From: Phallusia mammillata
Taxonomy: Eukaryota > Chordata > Ascidiacea > Phlebobranchia > Ascidiidae
NCBI GenBank assembly: GCA_003260075.1
Contig: QLIY01000083.1
Location: 62,001-126,000, forward strand
Reading direction: 5' to 3'
DNA length: 64,000 bases
Positions 50,201 to 62,200 of the stretch are shown here, one piece after another. The translations under genes and the position numbers were made by a program. The notes below the pieces were generated by a model. The model was given only the letters and a program-made list of their open reading frames with translations. It had not been told where the DNA came from and searched no databases. Numbering within the stretch: position 1 is the stretch's first letter; each line of letters starts with the position of its first letter.

Positions 50201-53200
50201 TTAGGGTCCAATAAAGCAATGTACGTGATGTCAGATTGTGCTATTGAATAAGTGTAAATCAACGCAGAATTTGGGATGAACTGCCTTCATTGCTGTCTTT
50301 CATTCCATCAAAATTAATAAAATGCAAAAAAAACATAACAAAAAAATTCTTCGGGTCCAATCCTGATGTTATTTGTCTTTTCCGGAATGAAATAATATGA
50401 AAAGTTTGAAAAACACTACAAAATATGATTCCGTTTTGGCGTTGTTGTTTAAAACAAGGTAAACCTCGCCAGTCATATATGCTGATCCGAATATTGACTA
50501 AGTTCAACTTGAATTAACTTCAACTTCAAAAAAGGTGAAACCAAGTACAGTGCTTTCGTTTCATTACACAATTGACCATTTTCCTGTTTCGAAGTCCCAC
50601 CTGTCGGTATCGCCACACTTTTGCTCGTTAAACACCGTCCGCTCCTCCAGTAACTCAAATTTCCCGCTTCTCGAATCTCCGACTATCTTTAACAACTTTC
50701 CCTCTTGGGTACCAGCGTAAATTACAGTCTTGGATTTGTCGATAACAAACGAATCAACATCGATCGTTGTGAGGAAGGACCTTTGTGTCAAACAGTCAAA
50801 ATGAGCATTAGAAAAAACACAAAAATCGTGGTTTAGTTTAAAGTCCAATGTATAGGTTACAAAATCTCATTCAAACAACCTTTAGCTTACCCGGCGTTTG
50901 CTCGTGTAAAGACAGGAGCAGAGTTGTGCCTTCCAACATCCACCGTTTGGCGTTTCATGTCCCATGCATTCACGCTTTTCGCCATGAGAGGGTGTTTGCG
51001 AACGAAATCCAGACGAGAGTCGCTTGCCTCTGCCCGACTACCAGAACCGCAACTAAATAACAAAACAAATTGTTGTTAGAAAGCTTTGAATTGCATTTTC
51101 TGATTCTCTTAGCTAAGTTTATACATGGCGCAAACATTTTTCATTTCACACAACAGTTTATCCAAGAAACCTTGAAATGTTTGCTCCTCAGACTTTAACC
51201 GGGCCTATTGAACTTAATTTTTCTCATTTATTCCACTACTTTTTGTATCGTTAGTTTTATAGTCAAATGTGCCAATTCGTCAACACAGAGCGCGCTTAAT
51301 CTTGGAGGGACAGACCCCGTAAATCCCCCCACAGTTACTTTGATAAAAAAAAACACCACAAATTCACTCACCTAGCGGGATGAGGGAATGGATAATCGGG
51401 TTGCACGTGCCAGTATTGTCGAGAATCATCGACAAATTTTTCCAAAAACGGACCGCTAAAGGAATCTTCAATGTCGTCAACCACAAAAACACACACAGCA
51501 GAGGCCGGGACACTATTCCTGAAAAACGCAAGAATCTGAATTAAACTTTCTATGTCAAACGTTGTAGATTACATAGCTTTTTTCGATGCCAAAATTTTAA
51601 GTTTGTCAAAAGTCTTATTCCCAAAAGTCAACGAACAGAAATATCACACCACAAAATTGCAGCAACTTCTTGTTTTGGGTTTTAAAAAATTTGCCAAATT
51701 GTTTTTAAGCTATTTTTGTCAAAGAGTGTTAATTAGTATTGCCAACTGAGAGTGTTCAAACTGAACAGTACAGTTATCCTGTGGTTTAAGAACCGATATG
51801 CCTTTTTAGCGAAATACAAGTATATATATATATATATATGTATATATATCCAGTGGTGGGATTCAGCCGGTTCGCACCGGTACTATAGAACCGTCTCACG
51901 AAATTTTATGAGATCAGCGGACTGGTTAGCATTACTGGTTACTGTCAATGGACTTTTTGTAACAGAACCGGTGAAAAATATGACTTTTGTGATAGAACCG
52001 CTGCAAAATATGACTTTTGTGCAAAAATTTGAGTCGATTTTATAATTTAGGTTATTTTTGTCAAAAACTATTAACTTCAGTGCCAAACTCTCTCTAGTCG
52101 GAATACTTACTTTGGGGTGTTCATCACAGCGAACACAACCCGAACCCGACTCCGGCCGTCCATCATCGACACTGTGACGACATCAGTGACGTCACTCATC
52201 TCGTTAAAGTAAAACGGTGGATGACCGGGTATGGAACAGTTGAGAGTGGCTTTAAAGAAAGTTGTGAAGTGATTTCGTAGCACTTTTACTCCACCTTGGT
52301 CGCTCTTGCAAGCTTGAGATACTCGGGAATAGACTTGCTGTAAACGAAAAAGAATGATTTGCTTGCTAAATAGAGTTTGGATTTAGTGAATCAAGTATAC
52401 TTTGTTTCATGTTTTTGAATATGTTAAAGTAGGGGTGCCAAATCTTGTATTGCTTACAGGCGCTTAAAAGAGATGTTTGTAGTAACTTTGTGTCACCCAC
52501 TAGCCTAAAAGTCCCCATTACACGATGTAGACAGGAAAATAAAAGCTACCCGTTTATTTGACGACTGTGCTTAATCTAACAATAATAAATTCGCGAAAAT
52601 ACTTCCACTAAACTACAGTTTAAATCTAAATTAATTGCAATAAGAATAAATTACAACGTAAAATTTTAAGCACCATTTTGATAACCACTACTAAGAAAAA
52701 CAATGTGGAAAAATTTAATAAGTTTCCAAAACGAAGTAAAGCAAGGTCGAGGAATTGGGTTCTGTAACCTATGTCTGTCAAAGCAGAGTTATTTTCAAAC
52801 AAAAATGTACAAAAAAGAAAAAAAAAGTCTGAAAATCATTTGAAACTTAAATACCAACACCTCCAATGACGTCCTGCGTTGATGTATTAAACATTACAGG
52901 GAAGTAAGGAATCCCAGTTAATGTCAAGTGACGATGGTGTCACGATCATGAAGTATAATATGAGATTATGACGTCTGCTACTTACGTAAGATTGGTCTTC
53001 TATCCCGTTTTCGGTGAAAAATGTGAACATCTTAGTAGGTTGGTTGGCGAACCGGATAAAGCGGGGATCTGTGAAAATAAACCAAAACTAAATACAGAAC
53101 AGTTTGGATCACGATTTTGATGTATAAGAAAATATCGTTTATATATTAAAACAGTTTTAGTGCAAGTCGATTTAATGGAACTGTTGGGTTTAGTTTTCTC

Positions 53201-56200
53201 TTGGTGTGTTGTTTGATTCCATCATAGAGTTTTAAATGTCATCTTTCACTTTTTGTGTTAGGGCAATATCTAGCCATATTCGGGTAAACATTTATTTACC
53301 TAACAAGCAAAATATCTCCGAAAAAAAGATCTTATGTGGTTAGGGAGGAATAAGAGCTACACTTCCTTTTTCGTGTAGGTTTTTAACACACAGTTTAATA
53401 AACATTGACTTTGAAAAGTTTGTCTTTCTGAATAGAAATTGAAATTTTCTCTTCAAAATTAGCCAAAACTTTGGAACACTATATACGGATCTGTTCATAA
53501 GTTTAATGGTTGATCACTGATGATGGCATGAGCATTTGCCGAAACGTTTGAACAATAAAGCATGTCGCTTTTAACGTCTATTTGGGCCGTTATTTTCATC
53601 ATTAAACTGTTCACATTAGTTGTTACGGTTTTGTTGGCGACAGTTAAGCCAAAACTTTGAAATAAAATTACATTAACTCCAAGGTCGCCCGGCCACCCAG
53701 TGTCAAAGGGCTGTTATTTAGGTCTAGCAATGCCAAAATCCTCTTAATTTAAGAAGCACCTTATGCAGATGTTGGGGATTAGCCAGGTAAAAAGATCCTA
53801 ATCAAAATCACATGCCCAGACAGGCGGAAAATATGAAAACAACGAACTTGCAGCTGTGGTTTGACCTTGGCACAAGTTAGTTAACTTGTCAAATTGACAG
53901 CAGTACACCAAAAGGACCATCTTTGGTTACTTAGAAACAGTGAGTGAGGTTTTAGGTGTACCTTACAGATTTTTTTCAACTTGTTAGGTTGACGACAATG
54001 AATAATAATTTTGTGTAAATTTATGGTTTAAAACATTGCGCGAAGATTTGTATGCAAATTGAACACATAAACTCCAAATGAAACTTGAATTTTGAGAAAT
54101 GTTTTGCCATATGTTTTAACTGTACCTGAATGAGGGCAACTTTACAACCTTTTTTTCGCAGTTTTGGTATCCACAACAGACAATGAGCATAACATGGGCC
54201 TGTGTAACCAATAAATTACAAACCAATACTAGTTTACATAACATTGACTTTGGGTTTAATTTGCCACCAAGTCGGCCAATTTCCTTGCAACAAACTTAAG
54301 ATTTAGAACGACCGGTAACAGACAAATGAAAAACGGGTCAGCTCATCTTCAGCCAAGTCCCAATTTATAACTAAAACTTGGAACAACTTAAAAGGAGACA
54401 TGGGAGGCAAAATTACTGCAGAGTTTACGCTCTTTGAACACGATCATTCCTCTATCCCTTGCAGACGAGTCTGGCTTCCTCGTTATGGATTTACACGTTA
54501 AACAGGGAAAGGTCTATGTTGGTTTAGCCGTAGCAGGGTCAAGCGAGCAATTCCGCGAGCATAAGCCAAAACAACATAGGTCAGGCTCTTTTTAGGAAAA
54601 CCCGATTTTTCGTGCTTGTTCTGAAAGGTTTGTTGTGCCTGTAAAGGCGGCGTTTTAAAGAATCATTCTCCTGGAAAACTATTCTATTTCTCCTTTAAAC
54701 CATGGGATGTAGTATTTTTAAGCCAGCGTGTAATTTAAACAAGCAAACGTTTACCAAAAATTGAACCTTGACAATGTTTTTGCTAAAGGGGGCTGACAAC
54801 GTTTTTGCTGAAAAAGGGTTGTGTGGTATATTCTTCTAGTGTGGTAAACGGCGACACTTTGCAGTGTTTGATTTAACAATCTCCGTCACCCATATCAGAG
54901 TTTAACAACACCGCGCCTTTTGTACTTTTCAAATCCATTACTTACTAGCCCCGCGCTACCTTCACCTTAAAATCCGGGAGCTTGGATTCGTCAAGCGCAG
55001 CCTATTGTGTTTTCCGATGTCTTGCCGCCACACTGGCGCGTTCAACATCCCGAATAGTGAGTACCTTGGCTTTCCAAGCCCCATCATTGCACCAAACCGC
55101 CCATTATCGGCGACGGGCGTGTGGCAAGCAATAAATTTACCAGTAAATATCCGCAAAACCCCAGCCTCCGACCTGAGGCATATATTTGCGGTAAGCCCAG
55201 TGCAGTGAAGCTCACCATTTAGCTTCTAAAGCTTCTTTGTTTGTCTACCGGGTGCGGGTACTGATGCATACAGTACCTGGCTTTGGATTTAAACCTATCG
55301 CACTTCCCCTTTAGGAGCAGCAAAGCTGGGGTCATGCTACCTCCTTTGTAGGTAGCGGTGCTATTTTTGCACCTGTCGATAATTGGCGGTTTGTTTCCTA
55401 ATTTACTTGTTGCTCGGTCGACTACCTTCACGGTCAAAGCCTTGCAAAGCACTGTAGCTAATTGCTTTACTTAACAAGACTGGTTAACTTGTATGTTAAC
55501 AGTTTGTGTTGAAATTAGTATTGACAAGTTTAATGTGAGTATCAGTGTGATAAAAAAGCCCAAGACAAAACCGCATAACAAATTGTCACATATACGGAAT
55601 CAGATTCTCGGCTGGAAAGATTGCTTTCCCACATATACATATATATAACCAATTTATATATTGTCCATTATCGCATTTTATGCTATAGCCAGTCATCGTT
55701 TGATACTGCAATGCATGCAGCATATTTGCATAACGTGGAAGCCAACATTACTGCACTATTTCAGAATCACTTATCGTTCTGCGTGGGCGTTTAGATCATT
55801 TTATTCGTTCCGCAGTTTTCAATTTCATGCCACAAATTGTGATTCACTGCCCATTATCGGCTAAAGAAGAACTTACTGTTTAGCCACATGTTGTCGCTCT
55901 TCCCTGTTCGGAGGTTGGTGTCGTTTCCACCAGCAAAGGGGGCACGGTGGATCATTGAGTCGTGGCCACTGAAGCCAGTAGATGTGCCAGTATACACGTT
56001 GCTGTCTAAAGTGCAAAGTTAAAATTATAACAGATTTATTGGCCCAGTTATCATATAGTGCTGCCACAAATAGATTTGCCAATACAAATGCAATAACAAA
56101 CACGTTTTGCAATTTCAGTGCTTTACAATCAAAATTTTAGGAGTTAGTCAATACGTGGGATATTCAACAAAAAAGGGCAAAAAATATTGACATAATATCT

Positions 56201-59200
56201 TGTGGTGATGATTTATTTGTCACTAAACAAGTGTTTATGGCTGTTTAAAGTGCACGTTTAGCAATTGTGTAGGTTAACACAGATTGTTGTTTTTAGCTCA
56301 CAAATCAATAACAAAGTAGTTCATACCCACGAATCAATTGGCAAAACAGAATCTATCTAACTCATTCAAGTCCTATGGTTTACACTTGACACTTTACTGT
56401 GGAAGTACTAACACTGAACATTGTTTAGTATTTGTTAAAAAGTTCAAGTTGGTATGCCGAACTATTGAACACTATATGAGCCAGTACGGCTAACTTGCGA
56501 AAAAATAACGGTGCACTTGCATTTATTTAGACCCGATCAAACTAAATACATAAGAGAACGACCGCAATTGTTTCGTAATTGCTGCATAACCCAGAGTACA
56601 GGTCGGTATTATTGCGAACATAAGAGGTTATTTTGCACAAAACGGCTCAGTGTTAAGGTTCCAGCTAAGTACGGTCAAAATTCAAGCGCCTGAGGGCCAC
56701 AAATTATTCACAATTATCAATTCAACCTTAACGTTGGCCATCAGGCTGTTAACGTGAAAAATCGGTAATTATGAATTTCACTTATAAGCCAGGAAGTTTA
56801 AGCTGTATTATAAGCACCTTGCGGCCAAGTGATGTGCCCACAAACCCTCAACACCCTTGTAATAGCTGTAGCGTTTAAACTAGGTACTTTTGAAAAACAC
56901 TTAAGGAGAATAGCTCTTTACTTTGAATCGCGACACCAGACGACAAATGCCCAATTTTAGCCCGGTTTATATAAGGGTTTGAAGATGATTTCCAAATTAG
57001 CCTCGTAAAGCTTTTGGATACGGCCTAATGTGTTTGTGAATAAAATACATGCAGGATTGTTTAAATTTAAACAAACGTATGTAAATAGATGTAAACGAAC
57101 TTTTTGAACATTTTAACATAAATTTTAAAGCATTAAAATGTAAAAAATTCTAAAACCCATTGCTGCGCCCTTTTTGCTGTTGGTTTGTTATGCATGCTTT
57201 GTCTATAGTTGGAATTAAGAATTAGTGTCTATCAATCAAAAGTGTTTGTGCATCATTGAAATGTACCTGCGGCGATGTAGGGGGGGGGGCATTAAGAATT
57301 AGTGTCTCTCAATCAAAAGTGTTTGTGCATCATTGAAATGTACCTGCGGCGATGTAAGCGACGCTGTAGTCTGGATCATACGGACAGAATAATTTGCCAT
57401 CAAAGTCAGCTTTGGTAGGGCTGGCCACCCAAGTCCCATTATCCATTCGCTGCAAAATACAACAGAATATAGTTTAAAACAAAAACAGTTTTAGTTGTTT
57501 GTTTCACTTACGTGACTTTTATAGACAAAATAGCTTTAACTGAAAAAATGTGCCCTAATTTAAAAGCCGTTTAGGTCTAAATGCTAATCCGTGTGGGGGG
57601 GGGGGGGGTTTTAGTTGTTTGTTTCACTCACGTGACTTTTATAGACAAAATTAGCTTTAACTGAAAAATTGTGCCCTAATTTAAAAGCCGTTTAGGTCTA
57701 AATGCTAATCCGTGTGGTTAGGGGCTTGAATGCGTGTGACCTTATTATCCATGTAAAGTACGCATTTAACCAACAATACAGCCCCAGTAAAATTGGTAAT
57801 TCTCTAAATGATTTCTGCTGCTTTTCGAAAAATAAAAACAAGGTCACGGATTATAAAACATTGACAAGTCACCGAAGAGCCAACGTACTTAAAAAGATCA
57901 GGTTTAGACAGTTGAAAATGATAAATATATAGTCGAAACTTGATGATTTACTCAAAAATATTGATATTTCTGTTCCTTGTGGCTTAACAAATTCCCAAAC
58001 CAAGCGTCCAGCAACTTACTTCTAAGTGTTTGCATTGAGCATAGAAAGAGTTTGATCCACATGTTATCGCTTTTCTGCTGTGTGGAATCTTCGGATTTGG
58101 TCGCACAAATATCTTCACGTAATTGTGACATTTTTCCGTCGATTTTCCCTTTTTGGCACACAGCTCTATGGTGACGTTGTCAGATGGCCAACGAAAAACC
58201 TAAGTGCATGAATACTCAAAATCAATATGTGGACAGCTATAACAAGAAGGATATGCACATGTTAATGTAGCAAATTCTTTTGTAACACAAACAAGCGGCC
58301 TGGAAAATGTTGTTTTGTGATTTATTTATCTAATTTGCAAGATTGAAATGCTAAGTAACATGACAAAGAGTTTAGTCGCTTTATTAGAAATTTGTCTTTC
58401 AAGATACGCCCTTACCCTGGTGGAGGGGTCTCGTATGGGACTCAAAACGTCGAATATTTATAATAAAAACTGCTGGAAGGGCATTACTCGTTTATAAAGA
58501 GTTTGAGAGTATGACCCTTTCAATTTAAAACCGTTTGTAAAGCTTCGTTATAAATTTTCTGCGTTGTTTGTAATGTTTCAAAAGTTCTGCAACAGTGCAG
58601 GAACAGGAACAGATTTTTGCAAAGCATGCAACAGACTGTTGAACACATAAAACCGCAGATCCTTCATAATTCAAACTCCATTCGGTGTAAACCGATTGAA
58701 TTCGGCCGAACTACAACGAAGCCGATGATTTTCAGCAAAAGGTCCCACTTTAAATCTAATTGCCAGATACGGATGACCGACAAAGTAGCAATTAGAGGTA
58801 AACGCGCTCAGCACACTCTGTCGCTTTACCATAGCGATCACGTTCGAATTTAATTGATCCGCTAGTTCAACCACCAGGAATAAAGAAAAACAGCGACCAC
58901 ATAGGTGAGGCACCTGTTTTGCGGAGTTAAAGTTTAAAAACAAAGTTTATACCAGGTGAAGATTATCTAAACATGCCCTCGCGTTATAAACACTGTTTAT
59001 AAAAACTGTTGACTTCGTCAAGATCAATCTGTTTAAGGTTCTTAGCCACAACGCAGATGGCAGATGTAAAGGCTTTACTGACCTGTTTATAGGGGATTTC
59101 TCCAGTTGCGTTCGGAGGAAACATCATCAGGTCAACAAAGAAAATATTGTCCCTGTAAAAGCAAAAAATATTAATAATACAACATTGGTAAACTTTAATT

Positions 59201-62200
59201 TTACGGTATAGTGCCCAATGTTCTATTATGTGATGTCCAGCTTAATGTGCCTGAACGTTGGGTTTGTTCTTGATCTTTCTGCACATGCGGAATTTAAAAA
59301 TCAGTAAGATAATTTATTTACAAAAAAACACTAATAAGAGCGGCAGTTACCATATATTTGTTGAAATTAAAGCCATGCGTGCAAAAATGCATATCGTCTG
59401 CAAAAACTAACCCATCTCGCGGGCGACACACGACACGCGTCACGTTACATGCGACAAGCGTCAGACAAATGCAATAAAATGCAGTTGTTCGACCTGAATT
59501 GTTGGACAAAATACAGAAGTAATCCACCAAAAACCTTCGCTAAGCCGCAACGCCACGAGACGTAAACAAACCAAATTGGGTCAAGCTCAACGAATCACGT
59601 GTTAAAGCGTGCCGTGTGCAAAACCCGGCAACAAAGAAGCTGTTTTGTGCTAAAAAATTTGTGTCAAACAGCACTTCTGCTGACCTATACTGCAAAGACT
59701 TTTGGGTACAGGAAAACAAATTTGATTCATTTGTTTTCAACAATACGTTCCAATAAAACAGAAAACAAATAATTTATATCGGTTGCACATAAGTCGTTGT
59801 CAAATTGAAGGCCTAAAAACCAACCTAATGGTTTCCAAAAAGTAAAGTTTAAAATGATTACCAAAATTTATTTCCAGACAGAAGTAATGCGTCTGGCACC
59901 AAAGTCAACCGAACATTGATCTGTCAACAGTTCAACAAGGGTCATTCGGGAATGACATTTAGTTACCCCAGAGGAAACGAAAGTTGTAAAAGGAAACCTT
60001 TTTGGGCCCAAAACGTCCGGACGCCGTCTGCCTGCTGCAAGTGAAGCGTCCAACCACTCCTTTGTTGTTCACAAACAGGTTTTGTGACGTTGTAGAGACG
60101 TAACAAACCCTCGAATGACTGACGATTGACACGTTGGGATAACCCGTTATAACACTGTTCTTGCCACGTTTCTCAATGCTTGCGTGTTTTTGTTTTGTTT
60201 TTTAGCTAAGCATTGTGCTGACAGGCACCCTGATGCTACGGATTAGTAGATTAGGTAGCCGGTGACAGCTGGACAAATATTGAGAGATCTGTTCATTACA
60301 GGTAAAAAAACCAATGCAATTACATAATGTAACTGAACATCATAAATGAAACCATCAATTTTAGTTCCTATTTTACTGCCCTTTAGACAGGGTAGTACTA
60401 CGCAATCTCTAATAAAACTTAAGGAAATGTTGACGTTTGGGGCTTTTAGGGTCAGGGCAAGAATTTGTTTTAACAATAACATTATTTTTAATCTTAGATA
60501 CCCTTTTTGGCAACTAGAAAGGCTATTTCACATGTAAAACAGTCATGTCTATAATTTACACAACCGATGTCAAGGAGCCGCTAACCGCATTTAGGTCGTA
60601 TCGAGCCATTTCACATCGAACACACCCAGCAGCGGTTTTGCCACACAGAAAATTTATAAATACCACACAGTCGCGTTACGGTAAATCAAATTTCAAAGAA
60701 ACAAGCTTGCTAGCTTTGCACGCCAAGTTGTAAAATCTGAAGTTACTCCTTCAATACGAAAACATGCAAATTAAATAAGTTAACCATAGTATAAGAAAAT
60801 ATATTTCTCTCATGCAAACATCTACTGTGTCTTATTCAAATAGAACAGTATGATAATAGGTAATGAATCCGACAATGAACTTACTAAGGTTGTCAATGAC
60901 ACGATCGTTTTGCGGATAGTTTTATCGAATTTGAAACTTGGGCAGTGACCCCATGTCAGTACAATGCAATATAAACGGGCAAGACGGACACGCGCTGTCG
61001 ATGTAAAGTCAACAAGTCAGCAACAGCACGCTCCAATTAGCGCCCGTTCGATCCCATTACCAACCAATCACTTTACTCAAATTCGACTCTTCGGCCTTAG
61101 GACGTGTTCTTGGGCCCGCGTAACCCAATACTCCGCAAACATGGGTGATCGGTCAAAGCATGACGCGAACCGGCGGCCCTTGAAAGTGATGGAACCGTAT
61201 CTTGGGGCCCAGCGGATCCCCAGTGGTTCTCTAGCAATTTTTACGAGTCATTAGTAGCTATTATCTGTGCTGTACAAACACACGCTACGGGTCGGGTAAT
61301 TTTGTCTCGCGCGGGGAAAAGGATACCAGGTTGGTCATCCTGTCTGCCCTGTAATTTGGAGTTGCTGGTTGTACGTCGATAGGTTGTTTCAGCGACGAGA
61401 GAAAAATAAAACTTTTTCGGGTGTTGTTTTAGTGAAGGATATAATGTATCCTGCTGCTTACACACTGCTTAAAGCAGCGAATGAGCATTTCCAAGCCAAC
61501 TGTAAACTCCAGGCAGTCAAGGGATTAACTGTAAACTACAGGCAAATCAAGTATTAAAATCAAACTATCCAACTCGAAAACAAGTTGTAAAATATATGGC
61601 CGGTAAGCAAATGGAAATAAGACAATAACAGTTCTTCGTAGACTGTAATTTTTTAATAAGTTATTAACAAATCAACAACAACGGATTTAATTAAGCGGTA
61701 TATATTAATATTGCAGTAACGGCTGCAAAGCTGTGTTAGCAACGAATAGGAACAGAAGGGCGCTGAACAAACTAAGCGCTTTCACGAACGTGATTCGAAG
61801 CCTCTTTATTCTATTTCAGTGTCCTAATCGGACAGACAAGAGGTCTCAATGGTGCTCGGCCCGCCTCACGTGTCTTATGACAACAAGTGGAACAACGTCA
61901 CTGCTCCACACACTATCACCTATTTAATCCCTACTCTTTGTGTCAGTAAATGATCGAAAAATCACGTGCTGAACAGGATCAAAAACTGGCCTATACAGAT
62001 TTAAACGATTAAAAACGCGCCAAAACAGGAATACAGACTCAACGGCTTTTGCTGTACAAAAGTTGTAACTACAGAAACTCTAAACACACTTTTTTTGTGA
62101 CATTGGCCTGCAAGTTCAATGGAAACTTGTGCGACAATACCTTACAATGTTTGCAAGTATTTTTATAAAATTTAAAGGAATTTCGATCGCATAAATCGAA

